From CAVQEK01 sp964596645 (GTDB taxonomy: Bacteria; Bacteroidota; Bacteroidia; Cytophagales; Cyclobacteriaceae): DNA of 58,069 nt. The notes under the pieces were generated by a model. The model saw only the letters and a list, made by a program, of their open reading frames with translations. It was not told the DNA's origin and did no database searches. Both the position numbers and the translations under genes were made by a program. Positions 34,968 to 43,944 of the stretch are shown one piece after another (the first letter of the stretch is position 1; every line of letters begins with the position of its first letter). Location: positions 1 to 58,069 of the forward strand of contig CAZQVB010000027.1 in assembly GCA_964596645.1 (NCBI GenBank), written 5' to 3'.

Positions 34968-36316
34968 CTGCATTTGTGCTGTCTCAGGAATTTTTTGAAA
35001 AATTTCGTGAAGCCGTACGTGAGCACGATGCGCAGTTTGTACGGGAGTCGCTTCGCGATGTGCGCCATGAAGACATCTCCAAGTTGCTGGAGGGCTTCGA
35101 TGCCGAAGATTCAAAATTTGTGATAAGCCTGCTCGACAAGCGGGTAGGGGCGCAGATCATCCGCGAACTGGATGAGGACATCAGGCCCCGCTTCCTGTCC
35201 AGTTTTTCTTCAGAAGAGATAGCCGATTTCATAGAACTGGTAGAGACAGATGATGCTGCCGACATACTCAACGAGCTGCCTGTGAAGCGGCGCGAAGAGG
35301 TGATCATCAGCCTGGAGGACGAGGAAAAGGCCGACTACATCATAGAGCTACTGCGATACGATGAGGACTGCGCCGGTGGCCTCATGGCCAAAGAGCTGGT
35401 AAAGGCCCAGCTCAACTGGGATGTAGATGAGTGCATAGCAGAAATAAGGCGGCAGGCGCAGCACGTGCGCAAGATTTTTTCGGTGTATGTGGTGGATGAA
35501 GACGGCCATCTTGCGGGACGTGTATCGCTCAAGCGCATACTGCTGGCCGAACCCAAAACACGTGTAGCCGACATTTACGAGAAAGATGTAGAGGCGGTGT
35601 ATACCTTTCAGAAAGAGGAAGAAGTGGCCGAGATGATGCAGCGCTACGATCTGGAAGCCATACCTGTGGTGAATGTACAGGACAAACTCGTAGGGAGGAT
35701 CACGGTAGATGATGTGTTGGACGTGATCACGGAGCTGGCCGAGCAGGAGCGCAATTTGATGGCCGGTATATCTGAAGATGTAGTGGAGCGCGACAGCATA
35801 TTCCGGCTGTCGAGGGCCCGGCTGCCATGGCTGGTGATCGGGCTGGTGGGCGGCTTCGTGGGCGCCCGATTTATTGGCATATTTGAGGAAGACCTGGCAA
35901 AGGTGACGGCCCTGGCATTTTTTATCCCGCTCATAATGGCTACCGGCGGCAACGTGGGCATACAGTCGTCGGCCTTGGTGGTGCAAAGCCTGGCTTCGGC
36001 ACCGGCCTTTGCAGACAACACCTGGAAAAAATTCTTTAAGACGCTGGCTGTGGCACTGCTCAATGGCGTGGTGCTGGCCGGGCTGGTTTATTTATTTATC
36101 TACTTTACCAATGAAGATACCCTGGCCTTCGTAGTGTCCATCGCACTGTTTTCTGTGGTATTGCTGGCCTCTATGCTGGGCACCATCATCCCCTTGGTGC
36201 TGAGCAAGGTGGGCTTCAATCCTGCCTTGGCATCCGGCCCGTTCATCACCACTACCATCGACTTGCTCGGCCTGGCAGTATATTTTATGGTAGCGCATAT
36301 GCTTTTTAATTTCTGA
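34955..36316 (+). CDS. mgtE: Magnesium transporter MgtE
   Basis: 453 residues in the longest reading. The cytosolic N-domain of superhelical repeats (about 15-130), the CBS pair (about 135-260, with YVVDEDGHLAGRVSLKRIL and AIPVVNVQDKLVGRITVDDV) and the five-helix pore domain (about 285-453, with PLIMATGGNVGIQSSAL) are all present. MgtE is a Mg2+-gated channel-like importer whose N and CBS domains close the pore when cytosolic Mg2+ is high. The start is uncertain: TTG at 34955 overlaps rsmA by 13 bases, whereas GTG at 34976 would lie after the rsmA stop. The overlap implies translational coupling. No ATG is available nearby. Confidence 0.95.
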   Translation: MENVTAFVLSQEFFEKFREAVREHDAQFVRESLRDVRHEDISKLLEGFDAEDSKFVISLLDKRVGAQIIRELDEDIRPRFLSSFSSEEIADFIELVETDDAADILNELPVKRREEVIISLEDEEKADYIIELLRYDEDCAGGLMAKELVKAQLNWDVDECIAEIRRQAQHVRKIFSVYVVDEDGHLAGRVSLKRILLAEPKTRVADIYEKDVEAVYTFQKEEEVAEMMQRYDLEAIPVVNVQDKLVGRITVDDVLDVITELAEQERNLMAGISEDVVERDSIFRLSRARLPWLVIGLVGGFVGARFIGIFEEDLAKVTALAFFIPLIMATGGNVGIQSSALVVQSLASAPAFADNTWKKFFKTLAVALLNGVVLAGLVYLFIYFTNEDTLAFVVSIALFSVVLLASMLGTIIPLVLSKVGFNPALASGPFITTTIDLLGLAVYFMVAHMLFNF

Positions 36317-36319
36317 TAC

Positions 36320-37258
36320 ATGCAAAAAAAAATACTTATCTCCGACTCCATGCACGAGAGCATCGTGCCGCTGTTTGAGTCCATCGGCTATCAGGCCGAT
36401 TATGAGCCGAAGATCACCCGGCAGGAAATCATAGACCGCCTTGGCGACTACACCGGGATAGTGGTGCGCAGCAAGACGTACATAGACCGTGAACTGATAA
36501 GCGCAGGTACGCAGCTGCAATTCATTGCCCGCTCTGGTGCAGGCGTAGACCTTATAGACCTGGAATGTGCGGCCGAGCGGTCTGTCACCATTCTCAATGC
36601 GCCGGAGGGCAACCGCGATGCCGTGGCCGAACACACGCTCGGCCTCATACTCAATCTGTTCAACAAAATATGCCAGGGCAATGCCCAGGTGCGCCAGCAC
36701 GTGTGGGACCGTGAGGGCAATAGAGGGATAGAGCTGATGCACCGCACCGTAGGCCTTATCGGCTACGGATACATGGGGAAGGCCGTGGCCCAACGGCTGA
36801 GCGGATTTGGCTGCAAGGTGCTGGCCTACGACAAATACAAAGTGCAGTATGGCGATGTGTATGCGCAGGAGGCCACGCTGGAGCAGATCTATGCGCAGGC
36901 CGATGTGGTGAGTTTTCACGTACCACTCACGGAGGAGACAAGACTTTATGTGAACGATGACTTTCTGAGCCGGTTCGAAAAACCCGTGACACTGATCAAT
37001 ACTGCCCGCGGCGAAATACTGTCGCTAAAGAGCCTGCTGCACCAGCTGAAAATCGGCAAAGTGCTTGCGGCCGGCCTGGACGTGCTGGAGAATGAAAAGC
37101 CGAAAAAGTGGACGGAGGAGGAGAAGGATGTGTTGGAGCAGCTTTTCGAAATGGACAACGTCATTTTCACCCCTCACGTGGCCGGATGGACGGTGGAGTC
37201 GTACAGAAAAATTAATGAAACCCTTGTACGGAAGATTAAAGAACTTAATTTAGTGTGA
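36320..37258 (+). CDS. D-2-hydroxyacid dehydrogenase (NAD-binding)
   Basis: 312 residues. The N-terminal substrate domain and central Rossmann domain are recognisable: VRSKTYIDRELIS, ARSGAGVDLIDLE, the dinucleotide motif GYGYMGKAVAQRLSG, VSFHVPLTEETRLYVND, LINTARGEILSLKSLL with the catalytic Arg, LDVLENEKP with the Glu, and TPHVAGW with the His. The family includes phosphoglycerate, lactate and hydroxypyruvate dehydrogenases; the absence of an ACT domain makes full-length SerA of the ACT type unlikely. It starts four bases after mgtE and probably shares its transcript. Confidence 0.92.
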   Translation: MQKKILISDSMHESIVPLFESIGYQADYEPKITRQEIIDRLGDYTGIVVRSKTYIDRELISAGTQLQFIARSGAGVDLIDLECAAERSVTILNAPEGNRDAVAEHTLGLILNLFNKICQGNAQVRQHVWDREGNRGIELMHRTVGLIGYGYMGKAVAQRLSGFGCKVLAYDKYKVQYGDVYAQEATLEQIYAQADVVSFHVPLTEETRLYVNDDFLSRFEKPVTLINTARGEILSLKSLLHQLKIGKVLAAGLDVLENEKPKKWTEEEKDVLEQLFEMDNVIFTPHVAGWTVESYRKINETLVRKIKELNLV

Positions 37259-37287
37259 CGTTACAATGACTTTTTGTTTTGCAAGGG

Positions 37288-38130
37288 ATGACGGCTAAGG
37301 ATAGGATAAGTGAGATAGGGAAGCGGATTTCTGCAATTTCAGAGAGCCCCATTCTTACCTCTTCCATTGTACTCGTTTTCATTTCAATTTTCGTTCTCTC
37401 CATAAGTCTTCCTTATTATCAGCAAGATTTTCATGACTTTTTCGGTCAGGTGCTTGCCGAGGCACATGGAATGATATTCGACATTCTGGTGCTGGGTATT
37501 CTTATCGTGTGGCTGAACAAGACGGGCGAGCGCAGGCTGCGTATTCGCACGTACAAAGATGAAATTGACGATTTCCGGCTTTGGGAGTCAGAGGAGGCAG
37601 CGTTCCGAACGGTGGGTAATATCAAGCGGCTCAATCGCAACAAGATCTGCAACATAGACCTGTCGCACTGCTACCTGGTACGCGCCAACCTCAATTATGT
37701 GAAGCTGTTGGAGGCCAACCTCAACTATGCCAATCTGTTCAACTCGATACTGATCGATGTGAACATGGAGGGTGCGCGGCTAAACCAGACCAACTTCGAA
37801 AACTGCAACATGAATCAGTCGAACCTCAGCAGGGCCTATGCCAATGGCGCCAACTTCAAAGATACCTATCTCATCAAATCAAACTTTGAAAATGCCTTCC
37901 TGATCAAGGCCAATTTCACCAATGCATTCCTGATGGAAGCCAACCTTTCCGGGGCTTACGTGTCAGGTGCCGACTTCACAAACGCCAACCTTTACAAAGC
38001 CGATTTTCGCAATTGCAAAGGGCTGACAACGGAGCAATTGTCAAAAGCAAAAACCCTCTATCTGGCCAAGTTCGACGATGAATTTATGGCACTTGTGCAA
38101 GTGGATCACCCGGAGCTGGTAGGTAAGTAG
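37288..38130 (+). CDS. Membrane pentapeptide-repeat protein
   Basis: 280 residues from the ATG at 37288 (MTAKDRISEIGKRI); a TTG nine bases upstream is an alternative. Two transmembrane helices lie at about 22-45 (ILTSSIVLVFISIFVLSISL) and 62-80 (GMIFDILVLGILIVWL). A cytosolic charged helix follows, then about 20 pentapeptide units of the A(N/D)Lxx type (RANLNYVKLLEANLNYANLF, KANFTNAFLMEANLSGAYVS), forming a right-handed beta-helix. Such repeats in membrane proteins may act as scaffolds; DNA-gyrase mimicry by Qnr proteins is known only for soluble members. Function unknown. It is 29 bases after the dehydrogenase stop. Confidence 0.9.
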   Translation: MTAKDRISEIGKRISAISESPILTSSIVLVFISIFVLSISLPYYQQDFHDFFGQVLAEAHGMIFDILVLGILIVWLNKTGERRLRIRTYKDEIDDFRLWESEEAAFRTVGNIKRLNRNKICNIDLSHCYLVRANLNYVKLLEANLNYANLFNSILIDVNMEGARLNQTNFENCNMNQSNLSRAYANGANFKDTYLIKSNFENAFLIKANFTNAFLMEANLSGAYVSGADFTNANLYKADFRNCKGLTTEQLSKAKTLYLAKFDDEFMALVQVDHPELVGK

Positions 38131-38306
38131 GCTCACGCGAACTTCATCTCACCACACCACGCATATTGCGCCGGAGTGTTCCCCACACCATCTGGCCCGT
38201 ATGTCCACCACTACTACTGTTTTTGGCTGCAATGTTTGAGCGTTTCATGACCTGGCTCATTTTACCTGTGCCCGGCGGCTTATAATTTTGCGGAAAAAGC
38301 GAGATA

Positions 38307-39566
38307 ATGAAGTTTGTACTCCCGTTCATTTTCATTCTCTTCATTCACCCTGTGGCAAAGGCGCAAGAGACAGATTTTGATGCGCTGGCACCCCCCGTGC
38401 CCAAAGCCAAATACACACCTTTCACCCTGCGCCTGGGAGATAGGGGCGAAAATTATCTACGGATCATCAACTGGAATCAATTTGCTGTGAATGTACAGGA
38501 AGGTGAGGGTGGTTCGACAAAAATAACGCCTGCGCTAAAGCGGGTGCGCGTGCTTACGTATGCGAAGCTGGATGATAAAATTCTGTTGCTCACGCACTTT
38601 GGGGTGAATAATCTAACCGCCGACGGACTGCATCCTACGGGTCAGTCGTCGCAGACGCAGCTCTTTCTGCACGGTGCATGGGGGCAGGTAAAGCTGGCGG
38701 GAGAATATTTGCACGCCGGGGCCGGGCTTCACTACTTCAATGGCTTGTCGCGCATAAGCAATGCAGGCACGCTCAACTTTCTCACGTACGACAACTACCG
38801 GCAGGCATGGGCACAGTTGGGGCTGAGCGATCAGTTTGGCAGGCATCTTGGGATATTCATTAAGGGACGCTTCAACCGGCTGAACTACCACCTGTCGTTG
38901 AACGATCCGCTGACGCATTCGCTGGATGTGGCCGGTTTTGCCGGTGAGCCGGGCAGTACGGGCTATGTGGGAAAGTACTATTTTCCGGAGCAGGCAGGCT
39001 ATACTGTACAAGGCTATGCCGATTATCAGTTTTTAGAAAAGGAATCCAATGAATTGCCTTATCGCACCGGTACATACCTGGGTGCCAAAAAGGTATTTAA
39101 CGTGGGAGCAGGCTTTTTTAGCCATCCCGGAGGTAGTGTTCATATTGCCCAAGACAGCACCGTGCAGCTTCAAGATGTACGGCATTTTGCCATTGATGCC
39201 TTTTACGATGCGCCCATAGGCGCCAACGGTGCCATCTCGGCCTACGCTGTTTTTTACAAGTTCAACTACGGCAAAGATTACGTGCGCTCCGATGTGTATG
39301 CCACTGGTAATAATGCCTACGCCCAGGTAGGCTATCTGCTGCCGGGCGCCCAGGCCCTGCGCCTGCAGCCCTATGTGACGTGGAGCTCACGCGGCTGCGA
39401 CAAGTACGACAATACAGCCAACAGCTATGGCGTAGGACTGAATCTGATGCTGTTCGGGCACAACGCCAAGCTTACGACAGAGTACCGCTCCTCCACCACG
39501 CTTGCAGACGAAGGCAAAGACGCACGCAGTGGCCAGCTTAATATTCAGGCCATGTTGTTTTTGTAG
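38307..39566 (+). CDS. Putative outer-membrane porin-like barrel protein
   Basis: 419 residues. A signal peptide (MKFVLPFIFILFIHPVAKA) precedes a long stretch of amphipathic strands with Gly and aromatic girdle residues (LAGEYLHAGAGLHYFNGL, GIFIKGRFNRLNYHLSLN, GVGLNLMLFGHNAKLTTEYR). The C-terminus LNIQAMLFL has alternating hydrophobics like a barrel insertion signal. Similar proteins in Bacteroidota are annotated as porins; the substrate is unknown. It sits apart from its neighbours: 176 bases from the pentapeptide gene, 328 bases before the next gene. Confidence 0.82.
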   Translation: MKFVLPFIFILFIHPVAKAQETDFDALAPPVPKAKYTPFTLRLGDRGENYLRIINWNQFAVNVQEGEGGSTKITPALKRVRVLTYAKLDDKILLLTHFGVNNLTADGLHPTGQSSQTQLFLHGAWGQVKLAGEYLHAGAGLHYFNGLSRISNAGTLNFLTYDNYRQAWAQLGLSDQFGRHLGIFIKGRFNRLNYHLSLNDPLTHSLDVAGFAGEPGSTGYVGKYYFPEQAGYTVQGYADYQFLEKESNELPYRTGTYLGAKKVFNVGAGFFSHPGGSVHIAQDSTVQLQDVRHFAIDAFYDAPIGANGAISAYAVFYKFNYGKDYVRSDVYATGNNAYAQVGYLLPGAQALRLQPYVTWSSRGCDKYDNTANSYGVGLNLMLFGHNAKLTTEYRSSTTLADEGKDARSGQLNIQAMLFL

Positions 39567-39894
39567 CCTTATTCTGCGGCATACAAAGAAAGCCCACCGC
39601 ACAAACAGGCACATTTGGTTTTGCCGACACGCAAAGCCAACGCTGAAAAACCGAAAGAGCCTGTTGAAAAATTGGATAATTCCTATTTGCCAATACTTAG
39701 GGTTCGCGGAAGAGGAAATTGCCTTTATAGAAAATGGTTAAAACCATTATATATAATGGATGCCATTCATAGCCCACGGTTTAAACCGTGGGCTATGGAA
39801 AAACGTGTCGGAAAATCAAACCGTTTCAACGGTTTAAGATTTGGGATATTAAAAGCACGATGCGGAACCGAACCGTTTTAACGGTTTAAAAACA
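39567..39894. other. Intergenic region with REP-like palindromes
   Basis: 328 bases with no gene. Four inverted repeats lie within 155 bases: AATGGTT-AA-AACCATT at 39733-39748, a 30-bp perfect palindrome at 39768-39797, AAACCGTT-TC-AACGGTTT at 39818-39835 and AACCGTT-TT-AACGGTT at 39871-39886. The last three share the core ACGGTTT or AAACCGT. This is the pattern of a REP/RAYT repeat cluster. Confidence 0.7.
39768..39797. repeat. 30-bp perfect palindrome, REP-like
   Basis: CATAGCCCACGGTTT is followed immediately by its reverse complement AAACCGTGGGCTATG, 15-bp arms without a loop. The core (AGCCCACGGTTTAAACCGTG) resembles dispersed repeats common in Bacteroidota genomes. Two shorter copies of its inner core follow at 39818-39835 and 39871-39886. 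Confidence 0.9.
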
Positions 39895-40683
39895 TTAGTC
39901 CTCTATCCGCGACTTATACTTTAAATATTCGCGGTGCATAGCGGCGGCTATACTTTTGGGGTCCTGGGTGTTCATGGGGATGGGGCTTCTGTTGAAATGA
40001 ATAATAAAATCATCAAATTCCCTGCGGCTTATGGCGTATCGCTCCATAAAAGCTGCCCGTAGCGAATCATCGTTTACGGTGGTGGTATATACTTTTTCCT
40101 GCTGTTCCACCTTGTATTTCTTCAGCAACCTGCGTTTTTCTTTGGCCTCTTTGCTCAGGAATGAGATGGGCCCATAGCTGGTGCTTCCTATGGGTACATC
40201 TATATCGTCGCGCTGCGGTGGGGGGTGTCGCCATGGCAGCCTCATGCGGTCGAAATCGCTTCGCATCATATAGTCGAGCAGGGGGCTGTCTTGTATGGTA
40301 AGGCCGGGCAGCTCGCGTATTTCCGGTTTCAGCCGTACCAGCATCTCTATGGTTTTTGAATCATACCCCGACAGTGCAATGTGCTCTGCGGAGTAGCCCA
40401 CAGAAGAAAATACCAGTGTATCATTGGCAAGTGCCACAATGCTGAAAAGCCCTTCGCCGCGCGTGACAGTGCCCGTATTGGCCCCGCGTGCGTAAATATG
40501 GACGCCGGTGAGCGCGCTGGCATCTTCAGAGGCAATCACATAACCTTTCACCGTTACGTACTTGCCTGCTTGCGAAAAGCCATTGGTAGAAGCCATTAGC
40601 AGTGAGCCAAAGGCCAGAACAAATAAGAAAAAATGGCGCAGTGTAAATATATTATGACATGAATAGTGTAAGCCCTGCAGCAT
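39895..40683 (-). CDS. Carboxypeptidase-like regulatory domain protein
   Basis: 262 residues. The N-terminus has a signal peptide (HFFLFVLAFGSLLMASTNGF, cleavage near GFSQA). A carboxypeptidase D regulatory-like beta-sandwich follows (about 42-120, VTVKGYVIASEDASALTGVH, GEGLFSIVALANDTLVFSSV). The C-terminal half (about 140-262) is polar and helical, with several RRLLKKYK-type basic stretches, and has no known domain. In Bacteroidota such domains are often found at the N-terminus of TonB-dependent receptors or of DUF5686 proteins; here the barrel is absent. Function is unknown, probably envelope-related. Confidence 0.82.
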   Translation of the reverse strand: MLQGLHYSCHNIFTLRHFFLFVLAFGSLLMASTNGFSQAGKYVTVKGYVIASEDASALTGVHIYARGANTGTVTRGEGLFSIVALANDTLVFSSVGYSAEHIALSGYDSKTIEMLVRLKPEIRELPGLTIQDSPLLDYMMRSDFDRMRLPWRHPPPQRDDIDVPIGSTSYGPISFLSKEAKEKRRLLKKYKVEQQEKVYTTTVNDDSLRAAFMERYAISRREFDDFIIHFNRSPIPMNTQDPKSIAAAMHREYLKYKSRIED

Positions 40684-40751
40684 ATAAAGTTCGTCTCCTT
40701 TAGCCTGGGCAACGAAACTGACAAATAAATCGGTACAAAGCTACCGGCGTT

Positions 40752-40771
40752 TTGTTAAAAGATGTTAACAA
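40752..40771. repeat. 7-bp inverted repeat, possible operator or terminator
   Basis: TTGTTAA and TTAACAA arms flank a six-base spacer. It lies about 70 bases upstream of the carboxypeptidase-like gene start and about 75 bases downstream of hicA. It may be a regulator site or an incomplete terminator. Confidence 0.35.
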
Positions 40772-40844
40772 TAATTAAGAAACTTACTCAATTAAAAATT
40801 GAAAATGGCATCAATGCAATGCGCTGGCCTTTTTCAAAAGTCAC

Positions 40845-41141
40845 TTACTTCTTTTTCACCGTGTCTCTAATTTGGTACTTGCTACCAACTTTTACCACTT
40901 CCTTTTTGTGTTCAAGAATATCGTGAAAATCCTTTTTAGAATACCCTAAACCTCTTAAAATGTTTTGAACTATAAATTCAGGTACTGGTTCAATATGATT
41001 TTGGAATATCAAGGGTCTTGTTAAATCAGACCTGGTATATTGGGCGTGACCATTTTTGCTTTTAATGAATTTGCATAGACAAAGCTCTAGAAACGATTCC
41101 AATTGAGATATAGAAACATTTCTCAGGTGCTTAGTAGACAT
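40845..41141 (-). CDS. hicA: HicA-type mRNA interferase toxin
   Basis: 98 residues. The dsRBD-like HicA fold is suggested by SKNGHAQYTRSDLTRPLIF, with the catalytic-type histidine H32 in NGH, followed by HIEPVPEFIVQNILRGLGYS as in HicA C-termini. HicA cleaves mRNA until neutralised by HicB. It directly follows hicB: the hicB stop codon touches the hicA start codon, so translation is coupled. The extra C-terminal segment (EHKKEVVKVGSKYQIRDTVK) makes it longer than the 60-80 residues of many HicA proteins. AT-rich compared with its neighbours. Confidence 0.8.
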   Translation of the reverse strand: MSTKHLRNVSISQLESFLELCLCKFIKSKNGHAQYTRSDLTRPLIFQNHIEPVPEFIVQNILRGLGYSKKDFHDILEHKKEVVKVGSKYQIRDTVKKK

Positions 41142-41522
41142 TTATGCAAGTTCTAAATTAATATTAGATGAATCTCTAATTAAGTCCTTAGATTTAAATA
41201 ATTCTTTAAAATGATCATTATCAGCCAACATATCTTCAAAATCTGGAGAAACAACTCTTTTCTTTCTCTTATTCACAGCCCAACCAAGTTTTTCTAATTC
41301 AATATAAATAGTTTTCTTGTTATGTGTATAGACTATATATTCGTGGAGTATGGTTTCAAAAGATTCTTTAGCCTCTTCTCTAGTTAAACCATAACCTGTT
41401 AAATCTAAAGCTGGTGAATAGACAAAAAATACTGAATCTTCTTCCCATAAAAAAATAGAAACATTCAACTCAACATTCTTATTCCCATCAGAATATTTTG
41501 CGTTTGCTCTCTTCTTATCCAT
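41142..41522 (-). CDS. hicB: HicB-type antitoxin
   Basis: 126 residues. The N-terminal partial-RNase-H-like fold shows ELNVSIFLWEEDSVFFVYSP, LDLTGYGLTREEAKESFETI, as in HicB proteins. The C-terminal segment (KLGWAVNKRKKRVVSPDFED) is basic but does not show an obvious HTH or ribbon-helix-helix, so DNA binding cannot be read directly. The antitoxin binds the HicA active site and usually represses the operon. A strong -33/-7 promoter lies upstream. The two-gene module is AT-rich, as expected for a mobile toxin-antitoxin system. Confidence 0.78.
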   Translation of the reverse strand: MDKKRANAKYSDGNKNVELNVSIFLWEEDSVFFVYSPALDLTGYGLTREEAKESFETILHEYIVYTHNKKTIYIELEKLGWAVNKRKKRVVSPDFEDMLADNDHFKELFKSKDLIRDSSNINLELA

Positions 41523-41539
41523 TTTATAATTCTTTGTAT

Positions 41540-41569
41540 CAAATATAAATAATCGTAATAAGCGTACAA
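41540..41569 (-). promoter_or_regulatory. Promoter of hicBA, Bacteroidota type
   Basis: On the minus strand TTG at 41569-41567 is followed after 19 bases by TATATTTG at 41547-41540, a full TAnnTTTG element. The hicB ATG is 17 bases downstream, giving a very short leader. A 13-base palindrome TCTATCTGATAGA at 41579-41591, just upstream, could be an autoregulatory operator. Confidence 0.6.
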
Positions 41570-41761
41570 TATTATTTTTCTATCTGATAGATAAAAAAAC
41601 AACTATGGCCAGCAACGTGAATAAAAAATGGCTCAATCTGTGCCAAATTTTATTGAAATTGCATATTTCAAAACGTTTATACAGACGGAAAAGTATCTGT
41701 TTGCCTACACGCCATTTTTGATAAACAAAACGTTAACCAACCGCGTCAGATGTTGCTGTCT

Positions 41762-42373
41762 TTATATTTCGCTGCTTTCCAGCAAGCGAATACCGGCCGC
41801 TCCCATTTCATCGAATGCGCGACGTCCATCGTTCTCATTCAGGTTCACTGCTTTTACGGCATCGACAATCACGCTGGTCTCAAATCCGCACCTGGCACCA
41901 TCGAGGGCCGTAAATTTCACGCAAAAATCGGTGGCCAGGCCGGCAACGAAGATTTGCTTTACACCAAGCTGCTGCAAGTATTGCTGCAGACCAAGATCTT
42001 TCTGATGTCCGTTGTCGAAAAAGCCACTGTAAGAATCTATGCTGGTGTCGGTTCCTTTCTGAAAAACCCTGTGGATGCCGCTCACATCGAATGCCGAAGC
42101 AAATGATGCACCCGGCGTGTGGTGTACGCAGTGGGCCGGCCAAAGTACCTGCTCCAAACCGTTCAGGTCAATAGTGTCTCCTATACTTTTATCGGGGTGG
42201 TTGGCGGCAAAGCTGCCGTGGTCGGGCGGGTGCCAGTCCTGAGTGGCGATCACAATGTCGAATTTGTTCTTCAGACGGTTGATGACGGGGATGATGGCAT
42301 CGCCATTTGCTACCGCCAAAGATCCGCCTGGCAGAAAGTCATTCTGAAGGTCTACAATTATAAAGGCTCGCAT
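41762..42373 (-). CDS. pncA: Nicotinamidase
   Basis: 203 residues. PncA hydrolyses nicotinamide to nicotinate for NAD salvage. The catalytic triad is visible: D8 in IIVDLQNDF, K106 in FQKGTD and C151 in GLATDFCVKF. The metal-binding site is in TQDWHPPDHGSFA (D46, H48, H52). Complete and of normal length. It is followed upstream on the same strand by pncB (54 bases apart), so the two salvage steps are encoded together. Confidence 0.96.
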   Translation of the reverse strand: MRAFIIVDLQNDFLPGGSLAVANGDAIIPVINRLKNKFDIVIATQDWHPPDHGSFAANHPDKSIGDTIDLNGLEQVLWPAHCVHHTPGASFASAFDVSGIHRVFQKGTDTSIDSYSGFFDNGHQKDLGLQQYLQQLGVKQIFVAGLATDFCVKFTALDGARCGFETSVIVDAVKAVNLNENDGRRAFDEMGAAGIRLLESSEI

Positions 42374-42427
42374 TATATGAAGCAGGGATTGTTGAGGTGT
42401 GAAAATATTTAACAGAGATTACAGTCT

Positions 42428-43885
42428 TCAGCCATTGCGCAATTGCATGATCAGCCGGGTCTTCTCGTCGAACAGACTGCGCTCCATGCCTACTATGTAA
42501 ATATGCGGATTTACAAGCCGCTTTACACTGGCATCAAGCATAGACAACTGTTGCTTAGAACGTGCCTGAATGGCACTCAGTGCAGGCGATTCATATACGC
42601 ATCGGCCATCGTCGTACACAGGAACGAGCAGTTGTGACAGTTCATAGTCTTCGGTATTCAATTGTTTTCTTCGCAGGCTGTCTGCAGGGTCTACAATAGT
42701 TACCTGCCCGTGCAGTGGGGTGCGCTGGTCGTGTATGGCATCGGCCGCAAACACGCCTTCTTTCACAAACCGCGTGACTTGCTGTATGCCCGGGTTGTTA
42801 ATTTTTACCGTCTGCTCCGACAGCTTTATGCGATTTTGCCACTGGCCGGATTCATCCTGAATGGCAGATAGTTTATATACACCGCCCAGCGCGGGCTGGT
42901 CGTAAGCGGTGGCCAGCTTGGTGCCCACGCCCAACAGGTCGATGGCAGCATTTTGAGCTTCCAGGCTTTGAATGATATGTTCATCAAGATCGTTGCTGGC
43001 AACTATTTTGGTTTCATGCAGCCCTGCCTCATCAAGCATTTGGCGCGCACGGCGACTGAAGTATGCCAGATCGCCGGAGTCTAGACGGATGCCGGCCAGT
43101 TGCTGCCCTTTTTCTCTGAGTTCATGGCCTACCACAATGGCTGTCTTAATTCCTTCCAGCGTGTCGTAGGTATCGACCAGCAGCACGGCATTGTTGGGCA
43201 TCGTTCGGGCAAAGGCTCTAAAGGCATCAATCTCCTGCTCAAAGGCCATCACCCAGCTATGGGCGTGGGTGCCGCTTACGGGTATGCCATACATGCTGCC
43301 GGCCAGCACATTGGAGGTCGACTGGCACCCGCCAATATATGCCGCCCTACTGGCCGAGAGACCCCCGTCGGGGCCTTGTGCGCGTCGCAGGCCAAACTCC
43401 ATGACAGGTTTCCCATTGGCCGATTGACATATTCTTGCCGCTTTGGTGGCCACAAGCGTCTGAAAATTAATGATGTTCAGCAGCGCCGTTTCTATGAGTT
43501 GGCATTGCAATATGGGCCCCGTCACCCGCACGAGCGGCTCATGGGCAAAAACGGCTGTTCCCTCTGGTACCGCCGCCAGGCTGCACTGCCAGCGCATTTC
43601 GGTAAGGTGTTGTAGAAAGTCACGGGTGAACAATGGCTTGTCGTCATTGCCATTCAGGCTGCGCAAATAGTCTACATCGTCTTCGGAAAAGGCGAAATGC
43701 TGCAGGAATGCAATGGCCTGCTCCAAACCCGCCGCTATGGCATAGCCGCCATTGAACGGAAGCGAGCGAAAATACAGATGAAACACTGCCTGGCGCTGAT
43801 GCAGACCGGAGGAAAAATAGGCCTGGGCCATGGTGACTTGATAAAGATCGGTAAGCAGCGCGCTGTGGCCGGGTTGGTTGGGCAT
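42428..43885 (-). CDS. pncB: Nicotinate phosphoribosyltransferase
   Basis: 485 residues. The enzyme joins nicotinate to phosphoribosyl pyrophosphate, driven by ATP hydrolysis, giving nicotinate mononucleotide. ALLTDLYQVTMAQAYF is the N-terminal block, GTHAHSWVMAFEQE carries the catalytic-phosphorylated His, and RLDSGDLAYFSRRARQML and DLLGVGTKLATAYDQPALGG are phosphate-binding and core blocks. Full length. It is transcribed towards pncA, which provides the nicotinate. Confidence 0.96.
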   Translation of the reverse strand: MPNQPGHSALLTDLYQVTMAQAYFSSGLHQRQAVFHLYFRSLPFNGGYAIAAGLEQAIAFLQHFAFSEDDVDYLRSLNGNDDKPLFTRDFLQHLTEMRWQCSLAAVPEGTAVFAHEPLVRVTGPILQCQLIETALLNIINFQTLVATKAARICQSANGKPVMEFGLRRAQGPDGGLSASRAAYIGGCQSTSNVLAGSMYGIPVSGTHAHSWVMAFEQEIDAFRAFARTMPNNAVLLVDTYDTLEGIKTAIVVGHELREKGQQLAGIRLDSGDLAYFSRRARQMLDEAGLHETKIVASNDLDEHIIQSLEAQNAAIDLLGVGTKLATAYDQPALGGVYKLSAIQDESGQWQNRIKLSEQTVKINNPGIQQVTRFVKEGVFAADAIHDQRTPLHGQVTIVDPADSLRRKQLNTEDYELSQLLVPVYDDGRCVYESPALSAIQARSKQQLSMLDASVKRLVNPHIYIVGMERSLFDEKTRLIMQLRNG

Positions 43886-43944
43886 ACATCAAAGGGTTTA
43901 GAGAATAGTACGAAAAGAACGGCAAAAAAAGCTCAAAGCTCAAG

